This document shows positions 1-5,538 of a stretch of 10,292 nt of DNA, one piece after another; the stretch's first letter is position 1; the number at the start of each line of letters is the position of its first letter. The translations under genes and the position numbers were made by a program. The notes under the pieces were generated by a model. The model was not told the origin of the DNA. It was given only the letters and a program-made list of their open reading frames with translations, and searched no databases. Origin of the DNA: Paracoccaceae bacterium (GTDB taxonomy: Bacteria; Pseudomonadota; Alphaproteobacteria; Rhodobacterales; Rhodobacteraceae); assembly GCA_023263735.1 (NCBI GenBank), contig JALQUQ010000077.1:1-10292 (forward strand), read 5' to 3'.

Positions 1-278
1 GCGGTGGCGCGGGGGGCGGTCAAGGTCGGGCGCGCGGCCCGCGACCGGGCGGCAGCGCGCCCACCGGCAAGCCTCCGGTCAAGGCGGATGACGCGGCAGC
101 ACCGCCCCGTGGCGGCCAAAAGGCGCCGCGGCGCGCCGGGGGGGCTGGGACCGCGGGCGGCAAGGATGCACGCTTTTCCGCATCCGCCGAACGCGCGCCC
201 CGCGCTGCGGCCCCCAAGATGAGCCCGGCCAAACCGGGCGCGCGCGGCAACGCCGGAAAGGGGCGGAGGTCTACTTGA
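1..278 (+). CDS. C-terminal tail of a basic low-complexity protein (5' end outside window)
   Basis: The frame beginning at base 3 is open from the window edge to a TGA at 276-278, giving 91 residues with no start needed. The composition is almost entirely Gly, Ala, Pro, Arg, Lys, Ser and Gln, with stretches such as GGQGRARGPRPGG and APKMSPAKPGARG. It contains no fold-forming hydrophobic pattern, so it is a disordered, positively charged tail. In alphaproteobacteria such tails commonly end DEAD-box RNA helicases or rRNA pseudouridine synthases, where they bind RNA. That assignment is inference, because no catalytic motif lies inside the window. Its stop lies 8 bp inside the 3' end of the convergent minus-strand gene. 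The other open frames here (GTG at 4 on plus; 20-250 on minus) look like GC-driven shadows. A 6-bp-arm hairpin (GCCCGG 223-228, CCGGGC 234-239) sits in its last codons. Confidence 0.55.
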   Translation, partial: GGAGGGQGRARGPRPGGSAPTGKPPVKADDAAAPPRGGQKAPRRAGGAGTAGGKDARFSASAERAPRAAAPKMSPAKPGARGNAGKGRRST

Positions 279-723
279 CCTCCTCCTCCAGATTCAGCTT
301 CATCTGCAACAGAACCTGTTGAATCGCCACGGTTTCCTGCAACATGCGCTTGGCCTCGTTCATCGTGATGCGGCCATCCGCAATCGCCTGATTGTATTCG
401 CTCATCAGCATCGCGAACCGTTGGGCCAGCGCCACCACATCCTGATTGACCCCCTTGCTTTGCGCATTGCTGCGATCCGCATCATAAGACAAGGTAACGC
501 CCCGCAGATCGGCCAGCGCCGAGGTCACATGCGGAAAGGAACAGGCCGCCTCAAGCTGGGCCACCACATCGATCGGCATGAACCGGTCGCCATGTTCGGC
601 CAGGTCGGAATAATAGCGCCCCAAAGTGGCCTTGGATTTCCCCGTCAACGCACAGGCGGCTTCGATCCCCACCGCCTTGACCAAGGCTTCGGTGTGCTTT
701 TTCAAATAGGTTTCAACCGTCAT
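271..723 (-). CDS. Small HTH-like regulatory protein, resembling phage CII-type regulators
   Basis: This is a 150-residue protein of uncertain function. Residues about 14-40 (VKAVGIEAACALTGKSKATL and the following GRYYSD) have the spacing of a helix-turn-helix: a helix, a Gly-Lys-Ser turn, then a probable recognition helix. The segment MPIDVVAQLEAA at 49-60 continues the fold in the manner of phage regulatory CII/Cox-like proteins. The rest (about 92-150) is predicted as two amphipathic helices with a Glu-rich end, possibly an oligomerisation region. I chose ATG at 723 because an AAAGG element lies 10 nt upstream. A TTG at 744 would add seven residues but has no better ribosome site. The gene is transcribed away from tdk, with a palindrome-rich 389-bp region in front that could carry its own operator. 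Nothing mobile is visible nearby, so it looks like a domesticated chromosomal gene. DNA binding is inferred from pattern only. Confidence 0.75.
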   Translation of the reverse strand: MTVETYLKKHTEALVKAVGIEAACALTGKSKATLGRYYSDLAEHGDRFMPIDVVAQLEAACSFPHVTSALADLRGVTLSYDADRSNAQSKGVNQDVVALAQRFAMLMSEYNQAIADGRITMNEAKRMLQETVAIQQVLLQMKLNLEEEVK

Positions 724-810
724 ACGCGCAACGCCTTTGTACAAGCCTGACTTTCACGCCTGATTTCTGCCCAAGAAAACGGGGAAACTGGCACCTTTTT
801 TCCCATTATG

Positions 811-872
811 CCGAAGCGTTTCGGATGTCATTCAGAAAGCGTTCCAGAGATCTGGAACACATTCGGATGTGT
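811..872. promoter_or_regulatory. Cluster of palindromes and a direct repeat, candidate operator region
   Basis: Three dyads are packed into 62 bp. They are CCGAA/TTCGG around GCGT (811-824), the perfect 8-bp-arm palindrome GTTCCAGA-GA-TCTGGAAC (841-858), and ACACAT/ATGTGT around a TCGG loop (857-872). The 9-mer TTCGGATGT occurs twice, at 820-828 and 862-870, on either side of the central palindrome. The central element has the form of a binding site for a dimeric regulator. It is 118-135 bp upstream of the HTH gene start, a position that fits autoregulation or control of a divergent promoter. The symmetry is seen directly; the operator role is inference. Confidence 0.45.
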
Positions 873-941
873 GTCCCCAGCACGCATCAGGGTGGGGGTT
901 CGCCGCGCCTTCTGACCCGTCAGGGGGGGTCGCAAGACCAG

Positions 942-1004
942 CGGTGAACCCGTCCGATAGAGAGTTGGTGTGTTTGCGTAACGATTGATCGGACGGGTTC
1001 ACCG
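942..1004. repeat. Perfect 17-bp inverted repeat with 29-nt loop
   Basis: The left arm CGGTGAACCCGTCCGAT (942-958) is exactly complementary to the right arm ATCGGACGGGTTCACCG (988-1004), with 29 nt between them. As RNA it would form a long GC-rich stem. No T-run follows on either strand, so it is not a standard intrinsic terminator. It ends 108 bp before the tdk start. Possible roles are a leader-RNA structure of tdk, part of a small RNA, a repeated extragenic element, or the terminal repeats of a very small degenerate element. Confidence 0.6.
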
Positions 1005-1112
1005 GGGCGGGACAGAAGCGTTATCAAGGTCACCGGAACCGAACCCCCACCGCCTTTCGCTTGACGCCGCCCACCGCTTGCGTTGCGCCATCAAGGGGGC
1101 TAATCGGGGCCA

Positions 1113-1691
1113 ATGGCAAAGCTCTATTTCAACTATTCCACCATGAACGCGGGCAAATCGACCGCGCTTTTGCAGGCCTCGCACAACTACCGCGAGGGCG
1201 GCATGCAGACCTATCTGATCACCGCGCGGTTTGACAAACGCGCGGGTCAAGGCCGCATCGCCAGCCGGATCGGGATTGGAGAGGACGCCGACACCTTTGA
1301 TGCCAATGACGATCTGTTTGACAAGCTGAAACAGCGGTTTGCCCGGGGCAGCGTCGCTTGTGTCTTTATCGACGAAAGCCAGTTTCTGACCAAGGCACAG
1401 GTCTGGCAACTGGCCCGCGCGGTGGATGATCTGGGCGTGCCGGTCATGTGCTATGGGCTGCGGGTGGATTTTCAGGGCAACCTGTTCCCGGGCTCGGCCG
1501 CGCTTTTGGCTTGGGCCGATGAAATGCGCGAGGTGCGCACCATTTGCCATTGCGGGAAAAAGGCCACGATGGTCGTGCGCAAGGGGCCCGACGGGCGCGC
1601 GCTGAAAGACGGCGAGCAGGTGGTGATCGGCGGCAATGAAACCTATCAAAGCCTGTGCCGCCGTCATTGGCGCGAAGCCGTCGGGGATTAA
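1113..1691 (+). CDS. tdk: Thymidine kinase (type II)
   Basis: The enzyme phosphorylates thymidine (and deoxyuridine) to the 5'-monophosphate with ATP, in the cytoplasm, in pyrimidine deoxynucleoside salvage. The 192 residues match the length of bacterial type II enzymes. Visible motifs are the P-loop MNAGKST at 11-17, the Walker B/catalytic stretch VFIDESQFL at 84-92 with E88 as the probable base, and YGLRVDFQG at 114-122. A four-ligand zinc site is formed by C145 and C147 (CHCG) and by C182 and H185 (LCRRH). The thymidine-binding lasso is around VIGGNETYQSL (171-181). The start at 1113 aligns with the short N-terminus typical of the family. The ribosome site is weak: AAGGGGG ends 13 nt upstream and GGGG sits closer. 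The gene runs alone, convergent with the DMT transporter and separated from it by tandem hairpins. Confidence 0.97.
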   Translation: MAKLYFNYSTMNAGKSTALLQASHNYREGGMQTYLITARFDKRAGQGRIASRIGIGEDADTFDANDDLFDKLKQRFARGSVACVFIDESQFLTKAQVWQLARAVDDLGVPVMCYGLRVDFQGNLFPGSAALLAWADEMREVRTICHCGKKATMVVRKGPDGRALKDGEQVVIGGNETYQSLCRRHWREAVGD

Positions 1692-1692
1692 G

Positions 1693-1743
1693 GCAAATTC
1701 CTTGACCAAGGAATTTGCAATTTTCTTGGTTCAAGAAAATTGC
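1693..1743. terminator. Tandem pair of similar hairpins between convergent genes
   Basis: Two hairpins abut immediately after the tdk stop. The first has arms GCAAATTCCTTG (1693-1704) and CAAGGAATTTGC (1707-1718) around AC. The second has arms GCAATTTTCTTG (1717-1728) and CAAGAAAATTGC (1732-1743) around GTT. Both pair perfectly over 12 bp, and the two share bases 1717-1718. The left arms are identical at 10 of 12 positions, so the unit looks duplicated. The second hairpin ends one base before the stop codon of the minus-strand transporter, so the element probably ends transcription from both sides. The stems are AT-rich and lack a long uridine tail, so efficiency is uncertain. Confidence 0.7.
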
Positions 1744-1744
1744 G

Positions 1745-2683
1745 CTAGGCGGCCGCCGGGGTTTCCTGGGCGCGGGCGCGCAGGGAAATCATGGTTCCGG
1801 CCAGAATGATCAGCGCCATGCCAAAGGTGGCCATGCCGTCCAGCGTTTCGCCCCAGATCAGATAGGACCACAGGGCCGAGGCGGGCAGGATCACATATTC
1901 GATCACGCTGGCCCGGCTGGCATCTGTCACTTGATAGGCGCGGATCATCAGCCCCACCCCGATCAGCGACCCGACCGCCTGCACCAGCACCCACCACAGG
2001 GTCATGGCCCCGGGCACGACCGGGGGGCGCAGCAAGAAGCCCGTCGCCTCGGGCGGCAGGTCGGGCTTGATCGCCCAGATCACGGCCATGCCAACGGCCC
2101 CCATCACGCCCAGCATGCCAAAGAACCCCGCCAGCAGGGTTTCGGCGCTTTCGTCCGGGCACCATTCTCGGGTGGCCATATTGCCGATCGCGTACAAGAG
2201 CCCCGCCAGAACCGGAAGCAGCGCCGCGACCGAGGCCTCTTCCAGCGCGCGGGGGCCCAGAACGAAAATGACGCCCACAAAGCCGATGACCACCGCCAGC
2301 ACCCGCACCGGCCCGATTTTCCGGCCATAGACAAAGCGCGAGATCAACAGCACAAAGATCGGGGCCGTGAACAGGCCCGCCGCCACGATCGCCACCGGCA
2401 AACGCTCTAACGCGCTGAAATAGATCATCATTGCCGTGCCGTGAACGGCGCTTCTTGCGGCGACGAAGCCAAAGTTTCGCGGCCAGAGACCCCGACCAAA
2501 GGCCAGTGCAAAGCCAAAAAGGAGGGGAAGCGCCATCGCGGCCCGCAGGGCGTGGAATTCGAACAGGCTGATATCCTGCGCGATCACGCGCACATAATTG
2601 TCGGTATATCCGATCACCAACGCATAGCCGCAGATCAATACGGTTGCGAACAGGGTGCGGTCATTCGTCTGCATCTGAATCAT
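1745..2683 (-). CDS. EamA/DMT-family inner-membrane transporter
   Basis: This is a 312-residue, strongly hydrophobic protein with the ten-helix layout of the drug/metabolite transporter superfamily. It has two EamA repeats, roughly residues 12-143 and 152-302. The second repeat ends with the recognisable pattern EYVILPASALWSYLIWGE (262-279) followed by a Gly-rich last helix and a short Ala-rich tail. Family members export metabolites, amino acids or drugs; the substrate cannot be read from the sequence. ATG at 2683 is preceded by AGGGA at 5-nt spacing; an in-frame ATG at 2674 (AGAGG 9 nt upstream) is an almost equal alternative. The reading frame stays open far upstream (to 4138), but that part lies antisense to the acyl-CoA synthetase gene and has no transporter character. 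The gene is divergent from the synthetase across 75 bp, so the two might share control. Confidence 0.9.
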   Translation of the reverse strand: MIQMQTNDRTLFATVLICGYALVIGYTDNYVRVIAQDISLFEFHALRAAMALPLLFGFALAFGRGLWPRNFGFVAARSAVHGTAMMIYFSALERLPVAIVAAGLFTAPIFVLLISRFVYGRKIGPVRVLAVVIGFVGVIFVLGPRALEEASVAALLPVLAGLLYAIGNMATREWCPDESAETLLAGFFGMLGVMGAVGMAVIWAIKPDLPPEATGFLLRPPVVPGAMTLWWVLVQAVGSLIGVGLMIRAYQVTDASRASVIEYVILPASALWSYLIWGETLDGMATFGMALIILAGTMISLRARAQETPAAA

Positions 2684-2758
2684 CCTCTTCCCTGCGGTAT
2701 CAAGCCTGTTACTGTGGCAGGCGCACGTCGAAAAGCGACAACAGGAGGTGACATTACG
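2684..2758. promoter_or_regulatory. Divergent promoter region between transporter and acyl-CoA synthetase
   Basis: This 75-bp spacer separates two divergently transcribed genes and must hold promoter elements unless they lie inside the genes. It contains a small dyad, GCCTG (2704-2708) and CAGGC (2718-2722), near its centre. It also carries the strong ribosome site AGGAGG (2743-2748) of the rightward gene. No clear -35/-10 pair was identified on either strand. Confidence 0.4.
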
Positions 2759-4378
2759 ATGGGATGGCTGGCAGATGAGACGGGGCTGGAAAAATGTGCC
2801 GCGAATTACGTGCCCCTGACCCCGTTGTCGCATTTGCGGCGCGCGGCTGATCTGTTTGCGAACCGCACGGCGCTTGTCTGGAAATCGACCCGTACCAGCT
2901 ATGCCGATTATGCGGCGCGGGTGTCGCAACTGGCCTCGGCGCTGGCCCGGCGGGGGATTCGTCCGGGTGATGTGGTGGCGACGCTTTTGCCCAATATCCC
3001 CGCGCAAGCCGAGGCGCATTTTGGCGTGCCCGCCTGTGGGGCGGTGCTGAACACGATCAACACGCGACTGGATGCCGATACCGTGGCCTATATTTTTGGC
3101 CATGCGGGTGCCAAGATCGTGCTGTGCGACACGGCCTTTCTGGCTTTGGCCGAAGAGGCGATCCGGCGGATGGAGGGCCCTGCCCCGCAGATCATCGAGG
3201 TGGTGGACCATGGGTTCAGTGCCAGCGGCCATTACCTGACCTATGAGGCGCTGCTGGACGAGGGTGATCCGGCGTTCGACTGGGTGCTGCCCCAAGATGA
3301 CTGGGAATCGATTGCGATCAATTACACGTCGGGCACCACCGGGCGGCCCAAGGGTGTGGTCTATCATCACCGCGGGGCCTATCTTGCCACCATGGCCAAT
3401 GTCGTTGGCTGGCGGATGCAGCTTTTCCCGGTCTATCTGACCATTGTGCCGCTGTTTCACTGCAACGGATGGTGCCACACCTGGATGGTTCCGATGATGG
3501 GGGGCACGGTCGTGTGCTGCCGCGACATCACCGCCAAGGCAATTTACGATTCCATTGCCGATGAGGGGGTGACGCATTTCGGCGGGGCCCCGATCGTGCT
3601 GAACACCGTGATCAATGCCAAGGACAGCGACCGCCGCGCCTTTTCGCATGTGGTCGAGGTGTTTACGGCCGGGGCGCCCCCGCCGGCCGCAACCTTGGCC
3701 GCCTTTGAACCGCTGGGGTTCAACGTCACGCAGGTTTACGGGTTGACGGAAACCTACGGGCCCGCGACCGAATGCCTGTGGCAACCCGATTGGGACGGGG
3801 CCGTCGGAGAGGAGCGGGCCGCGCTCAAGGCGCGCACGGGCGTGGCCATGGCGATGCTGGAAGGGGCCGAGGTGCATGACACCCATCTTGCCCCGGTTCC
3901 CCGCGACGCCGCCCATCTGGGGGAAATCGCAATGCGCGGCAATATGGTGATGAAGGGCTATTACAAGAACCCCGCCGCCACCGAAGAGGCGTTCAAGGGC
4001 GGCTGGTTCCGGTCGGGCGACATCGCCTTTCAACACCCCGACGGCTATTTGAAAATCACCGACCGCGCCAAGGACATCATCATCTCGGGCGGCGAAAACG
4101 TCAGTTCGGTCGAGGTGGAGGGGGCATTGATGCGCCACAGCGCCGTGTCATTATGCGCGGTGGTGGCCAAGCCCGATGACAAATGGGGCGAGGTTCCCTG
4201 TGCCTTTGTCGAGTTGAAAGAGGGCAAGACCGCCACAGCCGAAGAGTTGATCGCCCATTGCCGCAGCCTTTTGGCCGGGTTCAAAACCCCCAAACTGGTG
4301 GTTTTTGCCGAATTGCCCAAGACCAGCACCGGCAAAATTCAGAAATTTGAACTGCGGGCGGCGGCCAAGCTGCTCTGA
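2759..4378 (+). CDS. Acyl-CoA synthetase (ANL superfamily, AlkK/plant acyl-activating-enzyme type)
   Basis: The enzyme activates a carboxylic acid with ATP to an acyl-adenylate and then to its CoA thioester. It has 539 residues, normal for the family. Motifs in order: the N-terminal NYVPLTPLSHLRRAA (16-30), the ATP-binding loop YTSGTTGRPKG (189-199), FHCNGW (233-238) and the adenylate-binding VYGLTETYGP (326-335). These are followed by WFRSGDIA (416-423) with D421, the hinge region DRAKDIIISGGEN (435-447), and PKTSTGKIQK (520-529) with catalytic K526. NYVPLTPLS, FHCNGW and GFNVTQVYGLTETYGP together resemble plant peroxisomal acyl-activating enzymes and bacterial medium-chain ligases. Short or medium aliphatic or aryl acids are therefore plausible substrates, but specificity is not readable. 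ATG at 2759 is chosen for AGGAGG 10 nt upstream. An open frame extends back to 2441 but overlaps the transporter on the other strand. No beta-oxidation genes are beside it. Confidence 0.93.
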   Translation: MGWLADETGLEKCAANYVPLTPLSHLRRAADLFANRTALVWKSTRTSYADYAARVSQLASALARRGIRPGDVVATLLPNIPAQAEAHFGVPACGAVLNTINTRLDADTVAYIFGHAGAKIVLCDTAFLALAEEAIRRMEGPAPQIIEVVDHGFSASGHYLTYEALLDEGDPAFDWVLPQDDWESIAINYTSGTTGRPKGVVYHHRGAYLATMANVVGWRMQLFPVYLTIVPLFHCNGWCHTWMVPMMGGTVVCCRDITAKAIYDSIADEGVTHFGGAPIVLNTVINAKDSDRRAFSHVVEVFTAGAPPPAATLAAFEPLGFNVTQVYGLTETYGPATECLWQPDWDGAVGEERAALKARTGVAMAMLEGAEVHDTHLAPVPRDAAHLGEIAMRGNMVMKGYYKNPAATEEAFKGGWFRSGDIAFQHPDGYLKITDRAKDIIISGGENVSSVEVEGALMRHSAVSLCAVVAKPDDKWGEVPCAFVELKEGKTATAEELIAHCRSLLAGFKTPKLVVFAELPKTSTGKIQKFELRAAAKLL

Positions 4379-4429
4379 GCCTTGGGACAGACATTGTAGC
4401 CCAAGTCCGCATCAAGTATCGTCGTTGCG

Positions 4430-5473
4430 ATGTCAGGCAAGAAAACCCGAAATCGCACGGCGCTTACGCAATATGCTCGGCTGGAAAGTTCGGGCCTTTG
4501 GCGGGAAACGGCCAGTGCCCAGCGACGCGAAGTCATCGTGGCTTTTCGCGAGGCGACGCTTGTCCTGACCGACCCCCGCAAGGATGAGGCGCTGAGTCAT
4601 TGGTCGTTGCCCGCGATCGAACGGGTCAACCCGGGCATCCTGCCGGCCGTTTTCAGCCCCGGAACCGATGCGGATGAGACGCTGGAGATTGACGACGCCG
4701 ACATGATCGACGCGCTGGAGCGGGTGCGCAGCGCGGTGAAATCCTTGTCGCCCCAGCCCGGGCGGTTGCGCTCGGCCTTGTTCGCCGGGGGCACGACACT
4801 GGTGCTCTTGATGGCGGGGTTATGGCTGCCGGATGCGCTGATCAAACATACCGCGTCCGTGCTTCCCTCGGCCACACGAGAGGCCATCGGGCAACTGGCG
4901 CTGAGCGATATGCAGCGGTTGACCGGGTCACCTTGCGAAACGCCGCTGGGCACGTTTGCGCTGACCGAACTGGGCGACAAACTTTTTGGCCCGCATCGCG
5001 CCCGGATTTTGGTTGTGCGCGAAGGGGTGCAATCGGCCACGCATTTGCCGGGCGGTGTGATCATCGTGGGGCGGCGGATCGTCGAAGAACAGCAAGGCCC
5101 GGACCTTTTGGCAGGATTTGCGCTGATGGAGCGCCTGCGGGCCGAGGCTGAAGACCCGATCCTGCCCGTGCTTCGGCATGCGGGTTTGATTGCCACCTTT
5201 CGCCTGCTGACCTCGGGCACCCTGCCCGAGCAGGCGATTGCCGGTTATGGCCAGACGTTGTTGCAACGCACGCCCGTGGGGGTGCCGGTCGATGTGGCCT
5301 TGGCCCGGTTCAAGGCGGCGGGCGTGACCTCGACGCCGCTGGCGCAGGCGCTGGACCCGACGGGCGAGACGACCAAGGCCCTGATCGAGGGCGATCCGAT
5401 GAAGGGTCTGGTGCCCACCCCGTTGATCGCGGATGGCGATTGGGTCAGCTTGCAAGACATCTGCCTGAACTGA
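4430..5473 (+). CDS. Membrane-anchored M48 peptidase-like protein lacking the zinc motif
   Basis: This 347-residue protein has an N-terminal soluble domain of mostly beta and polar sequence (about 1-105), one membrane helix (about 115-134), and a C-terminal domain on the far side, probably periplasmic. The C-terminal order resembles M48 metallopeptidases. RILVVREGVQSATHLPGGVI (192-211) matches the strand and PGG turn that precede the active helix. LLAGFALMERLRAE (226-239) sits where the family has LAGVLAHEIGHV. There the HExxH signature reads MERLR (233-237): the glutamate remains but both histidines are gone. Downstream, PVDVALARFKAAGV (286-299) stands where the third-ligand helix ExxAD would be. 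The end, DWVSLQDIC (337-345), also resembles the C-terminus of alphaproteobacterial M48 proteins. It is probably an inactive paralogue with a binding or scaffolding role. It starts 52 bp after the synthetase stop, has a poor ribosome site, and could be co-transcribed. The gene is certain; the fold is inference. Confidence 0.8.
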   Translation: MSGKKTRNRTALTQYARLESSGLWRETASAQRREVIVAFREATLVLTDPRKDEALSHWSLPAIERVNPGILPAVFSPGTDADETLEIDDADMIDALERVRSAVKSLSPQPGRLRSALFAGGTTLVLLMAGLWLPDALIKHTASVLPSATREAIGQLALSDMQRLTGSPCETPLGTFALTELGDKLFGPHRARILVVREGVQSATHLPGGVIIVGRRIVEEQQGPDLLAGFALMERLRAEAEDPILPVLRHAGLIATFRLLTSGTLPEQAIAGYGQTLLQRTPVGVPVDVALARFKAAGVTSTPLAQALDPTGETTKALIEGDPMKGLVPTPLIADGDWVSLQDICLN

Positions 5474-5491
5474 CGCCGGTGCCCAGACATG

Positions 5492-5517
5492 AAAAAGGGC
5501 GGCCAAAGCCGCCCGTT
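5492..5517 (-). terminator. Intrinsic terminator of the SPOR-protein gene, possibly bidirectional
   Basis: The arms GGGCGGC (5497-5503) and GCCGCCC (5508-5514) pair perfectly around CAAA. Read on the minus strand, the stem is followed at once by five T (complement of 5492-5496), the classic form, 25 nt after the SPOR-protein stop codon. On the plus strand only GTTTC follows, so termination of the 4430-5473 transcript would be weaker. Confidence 0.88.
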
Positions 5518-5538
5518 TCGTCACATCATGCGAAGAGG

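Larger units (their letters stand above)
724..1112. other. 389-bp intergenic region between the HTH gene and tdk
   Basis: No credible gene was seen on either strand. The left half (811-872) holds three closely spaced dyads and a repeated TTCGGATGT, and the right half holds a perfect 17-bp inverted repeat (942-1004). These are listed separately. A short palindrome, CTGAC/GTCAG around a CC centre (912-923), lies between them, next to a run of seven G (923-929). The region must carry the promoters of both flanking divergent genes. On the minus strand CATAAT, about 80 nt upstream of the HTH start, is a possible -10 element, but no well-spaced -35 was found. No clear promoter was recognised for tdk. 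Confidence 0.6.

Noticed and set aside
319..750. Plus-strand open frame antisense to the HTH gene
   Set aside because: It is His/Arg/Gln-rich shadow translation. The minus-strand frame has natural composition, an ATG and a ribosome site.
912..931. GACCC/GGGTC and CTGAC/GTCAG dyads as a terminator
   Set aside because: The arms are 5 bp with a loop that is too short or G-rich, and no T-run follows. At most it is a small operator half.
1005..1112. Possible tRNA or riboswitch between the inverted repeat and tdk
   Set aside because: No cloverleaf, anticodon arm or known aptamer core could be traced by eye.
999..1709. Minus-strand open frame antisense to tdk
   Set aside because: tdk on the plus strand has all family motifs; the antisense frame has none.
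2684..4138. Long minus-strand open frame continuous with the DMT transporter, nearly 800 codons in total
   Set aside because: The extra part is antisense to the acyl-CoA synthetase and is His/Arg/Gly/Pro-rich without a domain. The transporter has a good ribosome site and membrane start at 2683.
4381..4405. Hairpin CTTGGG/CCCAAG after the synthetase stop as a terminator
   Set aside because: The stem is only 6 bp with a 13-nt loop and no T-run. The synthetase and the following gene may be co-transcribed.
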